A DNA stretch of 64,000 bases. Origin: Takakia lepidozioides (lineage: Eukaryota; Streptophyta; Takakiopsida; Takakiales; Takakiaceae). The stretch spans positions 44,594,042 to 44,658,041 of the forward strand of contig CM060734.1 in assembly GCA_030704615.1 (NCBI GenBank), read 5' to 3'. The position numbers and the translations under genes are program-made. This document shows positions 46,621 to 59,000 of this stretch, piece after piece (the first letter of the stretch is position 1; each line of letters starts with the position of its first letter). The notes beneath the pieces are model-generated. The model saw only the letters and a program-made list of their open reading frames with translations, was not told the DNA's origin and did not search any database.

Positions 46621-47488
46621 AGTCGACTCCTCCCTCAGACTCTTTCTTTCTTTCTTTCCTCCTTTTCCTTTCTCCCCCCCCCCCCCAGCCCCGCTTGCTT
46701 ACAGCTCAAACTTCATAATTCCCTCCCGATTGTTGCTGCTTGATGCCCTCTTCCACAATTAAATCTGCAATAATCAAAAATTTAGCAATGCGCGTGCTCC
46801 ATCTTCTCTCCCAGATCATTCGATCATTCGACCAATCCTCCGCGTTCCTCGACAGAATGTCTCGCTTGCCCATCCTCTCTCGCTGCTCTCGATGCAACAC
46901 CCTGAACCCTGCGCCCCGCACACGTGTCCTGCTCAAACTGCAATATCGCACGTGCGGTCCTTTCCGACCACACGTCGCAACCTAACAAGCCGTCCACCGA
47001 CGCGCCGAAAAGCAGGGTTGGGATTCGTGAAGCACTTCATCCCTTTCGCAAACTATTCATCCATTTGCCTTTGTAGTGTGAAGCATTTGTCATCTAGCGG
47101 CGCCACTCTCGTCCGTCTGTCTTCACACGCATGAAACAGAAAGAGACGTTAGCTCTGTCGATTTGTGCTTTACCCGGGTAAAGGCGGAGGGGTGTTTAAG
47201 TGCTTTTCCTTTTTTGAGAGGGCCAAAAATAGGAGTGCGGGCCACGACTGGGCCGCTGAAGAAGGGCCACCTGCGTGTGACCCCCACCCAAAGTGGGGTC
47301 CGTGTTTAAAGCACCAAAATGGACGACGATGTTATGAGAGCATAATCCGCATTTAAGACAGCCCGCTCTAATTTAAGATTAATATTGGATAATTCTAGTT
47401 ACTTGCTTGATTTGAGGACGGATGAGCTAGTCCCACACCTTACTTGACCAGTCTTGGGCTAGTACACAAGTAGGAGCCGTGTATCTGC
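46621..47488. other. Upstream region of SCPL and intergenic DNA
   Basis: A pyrimidine-rich stretch with a run of 13 C (46674-46686) lies within 60 bp of the SCPL ATG and is G/A-rich on the coding strand. Beyond it the ORFs have no domain. Confidence 0.45.
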
Positions 47489-47745
47489 CAGTGATGGGCG
47501 GTTATTAGGTTTTCAGGGGGGTATGAAACCAGTTGTCAACCCGGTTATCAACATAACCGGTTATATTGATAACCGCAACCGGCAATTTTTCTTAAAAATG
47601 TGATATTGATAACCGGTGGTTTTTTGATAACTGGGCTATATTGATAACCGTAGGTTATAAGCTGATAGAGAGCTGGATAAGGGAAATAAAAATGCCTATT
47701 ATGTTATGTGTGTATACATATATTATTTATATTTATTTTAGTGCA
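47489..47745. mobile_element. AACCGG-saturated MITE-like element, copy 1
   Basis: Begins CAGTGATGGGCGGTTATT and repeats ATAACCG / CGGTTAT many times, then ends in an AT-rich TTATGTGTGTATACATATA. Copy 2 starts at 48154 with nearly the same head and a similar AT-rich end. The right boundary is approximate. Confidence 0.55.
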
Positions 47746-48153
47746 TGGGATATCTAAGGGGGGAGGGCTGGTGTAGGCCTTAAATGCGGGCCATGTAGGG
47801 GCGGTTGGTAGAACGTGAGCACAAATGGGAATGAGCACTGAAAAACGTAACCTAGGCCTCAGCAAAAAAAAACACGGCAATAGGGTACACATGTTTTCAC
47901 GGAAATAGAATTCATGCCAATAGGGTTCCAAAATAGCAGAAATGTTGGTTGTGTGCCTATTTCTGTGCCTATCTTTTCCCCTAATTATGTCCCTAAACCC
48001 TGAACCCCCATCCCTCCAACCCAACTATGCACCACCGTTTCTGGAGGACCTTCTGGAGCCCTAACTACCCTATGTAGGTCTTGGGGCGGCCCAGGGAGTG
48101 GCAAACCCACCTAGGTGAATTTTGGGGCTGGTAAAAGGTGGGTTGGGCAGGGC

Positions 48154-48450
48154 CAGTGTTGGGCGGTTCTTTAAGAAAATTAATAACATGTGGTTCTGGT
48201 TATATGATTAATTTGTTTTTTAATAACCTGCGGTTGCGGTTATTTGAAATTTTGTAAATTCTAGTAACTTGCCGGCTATCAATAACGAAATTTTTTCACC
48301 ACTTGCTGGTTATCAATAATCCGGTAATTTCTCGGATGATAACTGGCAGTTACATATACCGATTTTCAATTGCCGATAACTAGGATAAAAACCAATAATT
48401 GTATTTAATTTAATAAATATTATGTTTACATATGTATATATTAGGTGATA
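48154..48450. mobile_element. AACCGG-saturated MITE-like element, copy 2
   Basis: Head CAGTGTTGGGCGGTTCTT, internal GGTTAT/ATAAC words (more decayed than copy 1) and an AT-rich end TATGTTTACATATGTATATA. The head resembles that of the CTGGTAT family (CAGTGTTGGACTGGTAT), suggesting related hAT-type ends. Confidence 0.5.
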
Positions 48451-49756
48451 ACTTAATTATTTAAGGGGACAGGGCCACTGGAAACACTTTAGGCCCGACG
48501 CTGAGCAGAAGAGGATATATCGGAAATTCCAGGAATATTCTTGAAAAGATGCGATGGCGAAACTAAAATGTGCAATTGTGCTCACGCAAACAAATTGTGC
48601 TAATGTGAGCAAACTTGTGCCACGCGAAGTTGGGGCATAAGGAATATCCGGTAGATGCCGTCTCCATCAACGATTTTCGTTGCTTAATAGTTGCATATTT
48701 AGTCAAGTGCAGGTGACGCTTGTTGCAATTACGCGAAACTAGAATTATTTCATTCTGTTTCGCCATGAAAGCATAGGTACCGACATATCGCAATAAGCAC
48801 ATAACAATTCATTAGCAAAATAAAACAATCTCACGTCGTCTCTATATGCAAAACCAAACACAACACATTTTGTTTCGCCTACGAAATCATTGGATAATGA
48901 CCTAAGCAGCAATACCTAGAAATTTCGCTGGCAAAATCCATTATTTCGCTAACGAAACCGATATCTTGATTTATTTCGCTACCAAAACCCGTTGTTTGCC
49001 TCATTATATTAAATTGTTCAATTATTATTTGGTATTTGTGTGTTTTGCATGGTGTTGGTTATTGTGACTTTGTTTTTCCTACTCTGTTATTCTTTTTTAG
49101 GATACCAAAGCTACACATATGTGTAGCATGGTCTTTAATCTGCACGATATTTTATGCACATGCATCTGGCAACTGCTTCCACCAAAAGGTTGATAGAATC
49201 TTCAGCTGGCCCAAGACTACTAATTTTTGCCACTTGGCAAACAGTTGTTTGATAGAACCCCCAAAATATGTGATTGGTCATAGGGCTCAAGGTTCACATA
49301 AGCATTGGGATTGGTTCAACTTTGTAACCCCAACAACTTTGTGTGGACTTCATGAAATCACGCACTTCCAAGTGTGTTGGGATGCCCCCCATGTCGGGCA
49401 TCTTATCAATTTTATCGGGGTAAAAACGACAAAACAACACCGTTAGATCTTCCGCCATCGTTAGATGAACGGTCATAGGCCTGTCTACCCTAAGTTAGAG
49501 CAGTTATTAACGAAGAGCCTAGTTCTTTACGTGTAGTCATGGGTCTAGGTCCGGTTCATGGGCCTCACTACCGTACGTGCGGTTAACATCTGACCAGAGT
49601 GGTAGGGCCAACCCTTGGGTCAAAGGAGTTCAAACTTCAAACGGGATCGTGGTGATGAAACGCTTAAACCCTAAACTCAGTTTCTGAAGGGCATCCGAGT
49701 AGTCTTCAGTGCAGCTCTTGTTTGTCAGATCGTTGTGGGCTTGAGTTGCGGAATAG
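48451..49756. other. Intergenic DNA with TTTCGC...GAAA words
   Basis: Between 48850 and 48985 at least four near-palindromes of the form TTTCGCTAACGAAA or TTTCGCCTACGAAA occur. A 136-codon ORF at 49036-49446 has no domain and is not called. Confidence 0.4.
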
Positions 49757-50644
49757 ATGTCGGGTGTGAGCAGAGGCATGACGAAGTCCTTGATGTGCAC
49801 TACGAAGTGTGCCCTTCGCTTTTGTAGGAGCAGCGGAGAGGTCGCAGCGGGTTCGAGGCGGGGCATGGGAAGTACGCCACCATCGATGCCGACTGTTAGA
49901 TCAGCCCCTTCTTCCAATTCTTGCTCTGCCAAGTCGATTCTTGAGACCCGACGCCCAGCTTCCTTCTTCTTCAGGTGACTATGTTTTTTTTTCTCATTTT
50001 TTGTAAGAAAGAGTAAGTAACTTTGATTCCCAGAGCTGGTACATTTGTTAATTTGGTGGGGGAAAGAGAGAGAGAGAAAGAGAGAGAATTACACCCAATC
50101 TTATCATTACGCAAATCGGCCCCTGACTCCTTTGGATCACCGGCACCCTGAAGTAATTAATGATCTTCGGGTAGTTGAAAATTGGGAGAAAAATCCTTCT
50201 CAGAGGCTTGGGGGTGATGTCGGGGTAATGTTGTGTGTAAGGAAAGAACCTTTAGCAGTTACAGCTACAATGTGTATCCAATGCGTCCATGTGAGATAAG
50301 CTGCAAAAGAAGCACTCCCGCACTCGCTCTCTCATCTTTTGGGCTTTTGGGAGTTGGGTGCTGACAGTCTACCTGGGGAGATGGCATGTGCGCTGTCCTT
50401 GATGCCATTGCACAGTGCTACGGCTACAACCCGCATGGTGGCTCAGCTCAGCACGACAGCAGACACTCTGCTCCAGGGTATGGCCATTCCCTGGGTCTCA
50501 TGTCCATTCTCCTGTTTTTGGCCCTTTATTACTTGTGAACAATGTGCAGGAGTGCCTGGTTTCATTCACCAGGCTTCCTTGGCGCTGCGAAGACTGACAC
50601 CCACATCAGTGAAGAAACTTTTAGCCCAGGCTGGGCAGAAGTGA
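49757..50644 (+). CDS. NFD6-like mitochondrial protein, 3 exons
   Basis: Exons are 49757-49974, 50368-50477 and 50550-50644; phases join to 140 residues. Residues 1-70 are rich in Ser, Arg and Ala (CTTKCALRFCRSSGEVAAGS), as in a mitochondrial presequence. The exon 1/2 join gives RRPASFFF then SLPGEMACALSLMPLHSATA. SLMPLHSAxA with flanking residues is the signature of the plant NUCLEAR FUSION DEFECTIVE 6 family, needed for polar-nuclei fusion in Arabidopsis and located in mitochondria. The C-terminus (GVPGFIHQASLALRRL on) comes from exon 3. In this family the last exons are alternatively spliced, so other ends are likely; reading through the exon 2 donor would also give an open frame. Confidence 0.82.
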
Positions 50645-52970
50645 GGTGGCACAAGCCTAAACATTTGAGTGGTAAATGTCTGCATAATGTGTCCAAAATG
50701 TTCTTCTGCGGTTGTGTTGAGTGCATTTAAATGCATTCCTTTAGGTGTCTGTTCAGATTTGCACCCCCAGAGGCTTGTATTGGCAGGCTTTGACTCAAAA
50801 CTGAGTCTCTGGTATTTAAGTATCCCTACTACAGTATGGCTGCAAATGGAGAGATGAACCTGCTGTATGTCTCTACAAAGTCTTGCTGGAAGCAGTACTC
50901 AAAGTATTGTTGGAGTGTAACCTATATCAATCAAGGCACTTATGGAGGAACCATCAAGGGGCACCAGGTTGTGTCATTTTGGAATGGAGTACTCAACATG
51001 GGTTTCATTTGACATGATCAGAATCTGAACTCATTCAATCTAAAGTTACAGCACCACAGGTGTATACTTCTCATCTTCTGTCTGCCTGGTGTCCCCAAAT
51101 GCTTGAGATATTGGATATGAAAAAGAGGAAATGTGTCTATTCAAGTGGAAATATCCTGGGATGTCCAGAGGATAACATGCCACCAATCAGTTCTTGCCTG
51201 GGGTAAATTTGAAATTTGTGTTTCTTTGATGAGTTCATTACTATACTTGAATTAAGATGACACATAAGTCCTGTCTGGCAACCATTTTAATGGAGACACA
51301 GGTAGAGCTGTCTTGTCACATGCACACCACAGAAGATCACTAGGGTACATCATGTCTGTGACATGTATATTGCATGGCAATGCTGTGTACTTTTTGCTTA
51401 GGTGATCGACACATTGATACTGTTTCATCCTTGAGTACATCCTTGAGTACATCTAAGCTGGAGACTGCTTGTCAGGATTGGTGCTAAGTAGGTCCAACAT
51501 TTCATCATGAGTGCAGTCTACGTGCAAATCGGTGCACCATACATCTTCATGCATGTAGTGCATTGGGTTTGTTCCATGCTGTCTAAAGTGGAGTTGGTGT
51601 CATGGGTTGCACCTCTCCCTTCTCGTCTTATCACTTTCTTTGTCATGTGTCCAAGGAATCTATGTACTGACAGTGGGGCAATTTTTTGTTAGCATACAAG
51701 CAGTATAAATTATAAGTGGGTGTCTGCTTTCTGTCAGGAATGTGGATAATTAAGGATTCTTGACTGCTTGAGGGCCAGAAGCTCTTTGAGCCAGAAGACG
51801 GACTGGAGGAGCATCGTACTTGGTCTAGCGCTGTTGCACATGCAAGAGTTGTGGCTTGATTGTCTACATGCTAAATTGCTTGCAGCTCATATGGGCTTCT
51901 CGAAGGGTGGGTGATGGAGGCGATGGTCTCCAAGTTTTAAAGTCTTCAATGCTGCTGGATTCACCTCGTGTTTCTGCATTTGGGGCTGGTGAGCTGGTGG
52001 TCTTATTTCTACAGCTGTGGAGAGTTACGCTGTCGCATGGTGCTTAAGACTTTGTCTTCAGAGAGAGTTCCTTTAATGTAGATGCCACTTCACATAATAT
52101 TGTTTTCTTGGTGCTATGTTGCAAACCAGTCTCATTACTTTCCAATATGTTTATATCCAGTCACCCTGTCCATCCAGTCTGTGTCCCATCCTGATGTCTG
52201 TGACTGCTTCGAGGAGATTTTGTTTAGGAGCCGGAGGAAGAAGGGCAAGGCAACCCATGGGTTTTAATCTTTCACCTGTTGTCAGTCATCAAATGAGCTG
52301 TTTGTTGACCTTCGACCTCAAAGTCTAAAAGGCCAGACTGGCTTGTGAAGAAATGTGCAGCATTGGACTGAAAGGCATTTACAATGAGAAATGTTTCTCA
52401 AACTTTTTGGAGGTAGCTTGAACTAGGCACATATCGACATCTTGTTTATGTAAAGATTAATACAGGGGGCAGGCTCAGAAAAGAGGATCAAAATACTTCT
52501 CTACGAACCACAGGTTAGAGATATAGTTCATTAATACAAATTGTCCACCTTTATTGTTGTATTGACATCCATGTTAAGTTGGAAAGCCAAAGTATAGAAA
52601 GCTGCTGGAGCTTTCAGGGGTGGTTGAGTGAGTTCCTCCAATTGATCATGATGATGTCATCATTTTAAGAAACCAAGCAAAGACTCCGCATATATGTATA
52701 TGTTGCATGAGAGCTTTATGGGTGCTGGCCTATTATAGGCTTGACGAGTCATAGAAGGTTTGGGACACTTGTGGATATTCTTTGGGTCTTAACTGTGAAC
52801 TGTTCTTAGGGTTATCAGCCTTGCCTAATTGAAATTGTTGATCCGCTGGCTTCTACCTATAATCAGAGAATGACTGTAGGTAGGTGTTCTATACATATCT
52901 CGAACCTTCTTAGATTTGAGTTTTCTTGGAAGCATCTTAAGACTTTATTGAAATTGTTCAAGGGATTTTT
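50645..52970. other. Long 3' region downstream of the NFD6-like gene
   Basis: 2.3 kb without a recognised coding exon or repeat. It may include 3' UTR and alternative last exons of the NFD6-like gene. Short ORFs (for example 51856-52047) are not supported. Confidence 0.4.
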
Positions 52971-52974
52971 TTTA

Positions 52975-53250
52975 ATGTTTTCTTAATTTTTTTGAACATG
53001 GGCAGTGGCCCTTGGAACTTTATTTCAGAATCATTTGAAGGGAAAAAATTAAACTCTTTACAAGCCCGAAGGTTGCCATGAGGCCTAACCACACGGCAAA
53101 CCGTGTATGAGATACCTCGAACCGTGAACCTAGGACAGTCATCCTCCTAATATTAAGGAGAATCAAGGAGCAGATAACATTGAGAGAAGAAGAGAGGGCC
53201 AGGCCCTCAAACCCTAGAGCAGGGAGAGCGAGCTACCAGTGCAGGTAATG
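52975..53250. repeat. Dispersed GAAC...GGGAAAAAATTAAA module, copy 2
   Basis: GAACATGGGCAGTGGCCCTT and GAAGGGAAAAAATTAAACTC follow the same layout as 4812-4890, including the distance between the words. Non-coding, probably retroelement-derived. Confidence 0.5.
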
Positions 53251-53599
53251 ATGCTAGAGCGGCCATACAAAAATCCAGTGAAATAGAAAGTTTATCTATG
53301 GATAGACTTAACAGCGGTCCTAACGTGCTTCCAGTTTATGTTGAATCTGTCGAAGTCAAGGGGGCCCGAAAAGGGGGGCTCGTCATTGCTGCCAGAAATG
53401 AGGAATTGTCACTGTCTACGAACAGGTGTTCGCATCAATGCAGGAGCAGATGAATCCCCGACTCCCCAAGATTGCCTGAAGGAGGCAAGGAGAGCCGGTC
53501 CACATTCTAGATGTCTCTCATACTCTGCACACGATTTCACCCAGGCAGTCAAGGACGAGAACATGATTGAACACAAACAAGAGATCAGACTAGAGGTAC

Positions 53600-54807
53600 A
53601 AGACTAGACAAGAAGACTAGACAAGAAGATTAGACAAGAAGTCAAGGTCGTCGTGGCCGAATGCATGGTGGGTAAACATGAATCAAGAATTATCTTTTAT
53701 AACAATGGACAAGAGTACAAGATACTGGAACTCGACTCGAATACTAGAATGCTGGAAACTGGACTGGGTACCAGATACTGGATACTAGACTAAAGTACTG
53801 GATGCTAGACTGAAATATTGGGACTGGGAACAAGAGTAGCTTGAACTTGTGTTGGCGAGACTGAAGAGTGTCCAGTCTCGCCCCCTATATATACTGGCTA
53901 CTAGGAGGTTCCCTAAGAGGCTTCTCCAAGGAGGTTTCTTGATAGAGAAGTTTCCTTAAACAAAGGAGGTATCTTGATGGAGAAGTTTTCTCCAAATGAA
54001 ACTTCCTAAGCAGTTTCCCAAGTTACTCTCGGTAATTTGGTAAACTCCCGGTAACTTGGTAACTTATGGTAACTTATGGTAAATCATGATAGATCATGAT
54101 AGATCACGATAACTTTCGGTAACATGGTAACTTGGTAACTTCTGGTATTTATTCCTGGTAAGTTCCTTTGGGCTATGTCCGTGACATCACCCCCTCCTCT
54201 AGCGCCGAGTTCCTCGAGGAGCGATAAAATCTTGGACTTGCTTAGAGTTAGAAAACCTCCCTTCTTAGTGTGTATCAGATACACTGAATGTGGAGTCTTC
54301 ACCTTGAAGCTAACTTGGCTGACATCATCGTTGTGGCGTCTTATTGACGTGTAGCTCGGGGCTTAGTTAGATATCGTTGATGAAACTCTTGGACTTTGTC
54401 AGATGCATTGGCAAGATTGGATGAAAGTTCCCACGTTCGTTCGCTGATGCCGTAGCCTTTCCAATGTACGAAATACTCAAGACGTTTATATTTGATGCGA
54501 AAGTCTAGGACTTTGTCGACTTCATACTTGATTTCCTGATTGACTTCAATTGGTGGAGGTGGTACGGAGACTCTCCCTGGAATATCCGATAAATGATACA
54601 ACTCCAATTTGTAAAACGATTTACAATAACAAAGATTGAATCGGTGGTCTTGGAAACTGGAAGGTCCGTAATAAAGTCCATAGACACGGACGACCATGGA
54701 CCATTGGGAATGGGTAACGGGTTGAAATCGGGGCTGCAGGCAGCAGCCACCTCATAGCGCAAAATCCCATAGGTCTTCTCAGCCCATATCCCAATCTGCA
54801 TGCTCAA
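53600..54807 (-). mobile_element. Ty3/gypsy chromovirus, internally deleted 3' end with LTR
   Basis: Minus strand. 54790-54640 codes the start of the integrase core (PDFNPLPIPNGPW, SMDFITDLPVSK). Most of the core is then missing, and 54600-54350 codes the C-terminus with a chromodomain (VPPPPIEV, then YEVDKVLDFRIKYKRLEYFV and HWKGYGISERTWE). A polypurine tract (GAGGAGGGGG on the minus strand, 54190-54199) precedes the LTR start TGATGTCACGGACATAGC at 54189. The LTR carries a TATATATA box at about 53885-53893. Its far end is not defined; 53600 is an estimate. In chromoviruses the chromodomain steers integration to marked chromatin. This copy cannot transpose by itself. Confidence 0.82.
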
Positions 54808-55359
54808 GAAGCTTCAAAGTAGGTGAGGATCCTCACATGGTCCCATCACAAGCCCCCACAAAAACCAACAGGTTAGTGAGGATTGTGGAACCCCAGGTGA
54901 ATCACAGACCCTCACACTTGTCACGACTAATAAACTCAAAAGCAAGAGAAAGAGATAAGAACATGAGAATCCCTAAACTCCAAAGGCACCTTAAGCGATT
55001 GGGGAAGAGGGTTATGCGCCATCACCACCCGCAGCAAGCCGCCTCCACAAAGCACATAAGCAATGAAGCAAAGCAAGCACAATCGCAAGGCACTAGAAAG
55101 GAGGGAGAGAACTTCCCATCATAAGTATCATTGCTAAGCACAGAAAAAGCCAGAGGAGAGAAGATGCCACTGCATTCAAAACGGTGTTTCCCGCTACAAG
55201 AGAGACAAGGTGTCGCCTTCGCGCCCCCCCAGGCGCTCGTCCAGCATGGGTACGACACCACAAACGGGGCAGCCACCGAAGCACGTCCGCCATAACACTT
55301 TCATCGCGAGCTCAGAAGCACATCGCGTGCTTCTGACAGCGGGAGAGACGACATAGGGT
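54808..55359. other. Intergenic, possibly retroelement-flanking DNA
   Basis: No gene is recognised. Loosely similar in composition and some words (GGGAGGGAGAG...ACTTCC) to 58240-58720, which likewise precedes a GGATGAAA tract. Confidence 0.35.
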
Positions 55360-55880
55360 TGTCCCCCGATTATTCATCCGTGGATGAAAAACAGTAGGAC
55401 GAATCCGTATACCCTGACGGATTTCATCCGCAGCAAGGTTAAAAATAGGTTTTGGGGTAGGGGTTAGGATTTCCACCGTAATTAATCATAATTAGGGGTA
55501 GTAAAGATCAATTCCAGGCCATAATCACATCATCCATAGACAGATCACTTGTGTCAGGATGAAAAAGTAGGGAATATCATCCGTGGCAGCGCCTTACCTC
55601 CATCTAGGTAATTCTATCATTCCTCACCAGACCATGCGGTATCAATAAAAGAGGAATGAAAAATTATCACCCTGATAGTTTTTCATCCAATACGGATGGA
55701 AAAACAGGATGTTGTTGGCAATCTCCATAGAGGTAATTCTTTTCTTCCATGGTGACTCATCCGATATGGATGAGAGTCAATAAAGGAGGAATGAAAAGGC
55801 CAAAAGAACCATCCTAGAGGTAATTCAGTGTCCATCCTGGTGGCTCATCCGGTATGGATGAAAAACCCTGATAGAGGATG
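55360..55880. repeat. GGATGAAA/TTTCATCC-rich tract 1
   Basis: Words GGATGAAA, TTTCATCC and near variants recur about eight times in both orientations (for example ATTCATCCGTGGATGAAAAA at 55372, GGATTTCATCCG at 55419, TTTTTCATCC at 55675). Similar tracts lie at 58745-59000, 59520-59585 and, weaker, 32477-32590. Non-coding. Confidence 0.7.
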
Positions 55881-55994
55881 GGAAAACAAGAAGTCAACAC
55901 TGATAGCAAACTGCCAATTCCTAGTAGAGAGGGAGAGAGAGGGTGAGAGGGGGAGTGAGAAGGAGACATCTCTCGGGGAAACAAAAAGGACAGA

Positions 55995-56735
55995 TCCTAC
56001 CTCTGTCAGGGGCTGACGTTAGTAGTAAGACTTACCTTCACATATAGAATTAATCCGGGTTTTCCAGATATTCTCTACAAATCCCTTCACACACGCATCA
56101 ATCTGTTGTGTGTGAGTTGCCCAAGAACTAGGCCTCAGAAGGGGCTGGGCTTTTGGCTCAGCCTCGACTTTTTCAAAGTTAGTAAACAGAGGTACATGCA
56201 CAATTCTCTTGATAGATTTGAAGAGAGCGTCTCTTTGGTGAGAGAACCCCGGACAGTGTATCAGAAAATGAGTACTATCTTCAAATTGCCCACACAACGG
56301 GCAATTGCACTTTCCATTTCCTCTCTGCTTCTGTTTGTTATTCAAAGGTAGGCTTCCTGCCCTGAGTTTAAATTTCAATCTAGTGCCCAGAGTGGATAGA
56401 CCCTTGAAGTCATCCAAGATGTCCTCCCCCATGTCACTGACTGGAAACAAGTTCAGGGAAGTTTTTTGCCTAACTTCATTTTTATCAGACAATCTCATGG
56501 CAACAGACATGGTTGGACACTACAGCCTCTAAGTCATATTTATCCAGCAAGGTGAAGACTTGTGGTTCCAGGTCCAGGTCTTTGCGAATCTCTTCTACTG
56601 TCTTCTGCCAGGACTTAGCCAGTTTGACAGGTCGGTGGGCGGTCATGTTTCCAAGATATAGAGTCGATTAACTGTGGATATCTGGTGTTGGACATATGCT
56701 GTAGCTGACCCCACCATCTGACCTCCCCCCCCCCA
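55995..56735 (-). mobile_element. LINE family B, copy C, with intact zinc knuckle
   Basis: The best-preserved copy. The minus-strand frame 56510-56019 reads NEVRQKTSLNLFPVSDMGED, then GTRLKFKLRAGSLPLNNKQK, the knuckle CNCPLCGQFEDSTHFLIHCP, and QIDACVKGFVENIWKTRINS. The C-x2-C-x8-H-x4-C pattern is the zinc-binding motif found downstream of RT in many non-LTR elements. Upstream sequence (56520-56720) continues the match to copy A in another frame. 5'-truncated. Confidence 0.85.
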
Positions 56736-58740
56736 ACCCATTTTTTTTTCATTGTTGCCCCCTCTCCCCCTCTGTCTCCCTCTCTCCCTCTCCCTCTCTC
56801 TTATTAACTTTTTCTACCCCATTTTTCTCTCTGTGGTTTTTTTTTTTTGTGAGGAGCACGAAAGAAAGGGAAGATACTTTTTGTCATGTCAAGACAAACA
56901 CATGACCCCTAGGGTCGTTGTCATGAAAGAATAAATAGACATATCAGCCACTTAACAGTGGCACCATCCATCAATCATCAAGCTTAGAAAATCCAGAATT
57001 ACATCCATGCACAGTAATGTATTCATGTCAGTATGATTCATAATCCAGAGAGTATGCCACTGATGCTGATTGATCATCAGTCAAGATCATGATACACTTA
57101 CATAGGTCTGGGTGGGATGGCGGGTACTTGGCCATATTTTGGCCTTGATGTGGTGCAGGTCACATAGTCATACAGATTTACTGTCTGCAAGCTGTAATCC
57201 AAGCATACTTACTAAAACCCCATGGGTGTCATGGAGGGTTTTCTTAAAAAAGAAATGAACACTTGGATATCACAGATTTAAATACCTTGCCTTGCCAGTA
57301 TTTGTTTAGACTGGTGTGCAGTACAGCTTGTCCCCACAGGGGATGTGGATATGTCTGGTAAGTTTTCCAGAACACCCCTATACCTTTATTTCTTGCTACA
57401 GCTGAAAATCAAAGCTCATGACAAAGCAAGGTAAATATAAAGGACTGCATATACATCCTGTGACAGTATATGGTACTGTCAGTACACCCTTCACATCATT
57501 CTACATTTGACCATGTCATAACACCATGTCCAGGGGGTATTTCCACTTGAACACCCTGGCTGCCTCAAAAACCAATTACCATTTATATTACTGCCATATT
57601 TCAGTGTCAGCCGAATAGCCACAGGCAAAAATTTCACCATACCCTGGCCTAAGCATCTAGCTAATCAAAGTCATCTGGGTTGGAACATAACAGGGGCCTT
57701 TTAAACATAGGTACCCGAGTAGCTGCAACAAACAGTTCTTTGCAGCCTCTCAATTTGTTTCCAACTACCATAAGGTAATCAAAGCAAACTAGGGCTTGGA
57801 AAACAGATGTGTGTCTCTCACACAAGCCATCATAAACCTGACTGTCACATCATAACAGAGTCTTTTCCATTGGTTGGGCCGAACTAGCCCATCGTATAAA
57901 GCATTACACTTGTTCTTCAAAAATCAAGGAAGGAAAGAGGCAGGATCAAGAAAAACCATAGAGTAGTTTAGTTTTTCAACATTTTAGGATGAGTCCCTAG
58001 CAAACGATTCCTTCCCCTGCTCTGCAATCCCACTTGGCATCCAACAGCACCTAGACATTAGAATATTAAGTGGAAGCCCTCACCTGTGCCCGTCCCAAAA
58101 ACAACCACAACGCATTGTGAGTTAATGAGGATGCACGAGGTGAGTAGCAGGCTTCCACACTTGCTATCGAGGTCAAATACACTTCAATTTAAGCGCAGAG
58201 AATGCCAAAGGAAACAATGAAGCAAAATCAACAAAAAAAAAAAAAAATTTACTGTTTGGGGGAGAGTCGTCATCTCTCCACAAACCTAACCGTGCATGGA
58301 GGACTCCGCCAGCACCACAACACTGCTACCTTAACCAAAGCAAGATCTTGCCAAGCACAAGAAAAAGAAAGCTCGGTTTCAACAGATAGGGTTTATAAAG
58401 GGAGGGAGAGAGACTTCCTTGTGCCGCCATTCATCAAAGATCCAGAGGAGGGCTCTTAGGGAAACGTCATAGGCATGCAGGTGGTGCCTCCGCCATCACT
58501 GCCGCGGTTCCCTTGTGCAGCAAAAAAACAAACAACTGAGACAGGGAGTCTTCCCTCATCTCTAAGCCACCGCCACCGCCTTAAAGAGCTTGCCCAAGCG
58601 TCGCTCACATGAGCCATAAACACTCAACGATTGGCAGCTCAAGGTATCTGCAACACGAGCACCATCGCTCCTCACAAGCCGCCATCGCGCGCGCTCTCAC
58701 TGCGCAAAAAGAAAGACATTAGGGTTGCGCAGGATTTTCC
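56736..58740. other. Intergenic DNA without a recognised gene
   Basis: Starts with a C-run/T-run/CTCCCTCT module (56726-56800) that recurs at 59289-59352. The remainder is unremarkable; poly-A at 58231-58246. Confidence 0.4.
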
Positions 58741-58744
58741 CTTG

Positions 58745-59000
58745 TCTGGCCCATCGTCCATCCTTCTCAGGATGAAAAACATCCACCAGTCTATCCGTCC
58801 GACGGACGTTGTCCGTTTCTCATTCGTGGAAGATGAAAGACATCGTGCTTTTCATCTTGTCTTGCACTTCAACGGATGTAGTCCGTATTTCATCTACGTT
58901 AGATGAAAACCACGGGGGATTTTTTATATATTAAAAAATTGTCTTGCCCTGTATTTAGGTCCTGTCAGATGAAGTCCTTTTTTCATCCAGGTTGGATTGA
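58745..59000. repeat. GGATGAAA/TTTCATCC-rich tract 2
   Basis: Contains GGATGAAAAACATCC, CCGTCCGACGGACG, AGATGAAAGACATCG, TTTTCATCTTG, TTAGATGAAAACC and TTTTTTCATCCAGG, arranged as successive small inverted repeats. Same word family as 55360-55880. Confidence 0.65.

Noticed and set aside
49036-49446. 136-codon plus-strand ORF
   Set aside because: No family resemblance and lies in repeat-bearing intergenic DNA.
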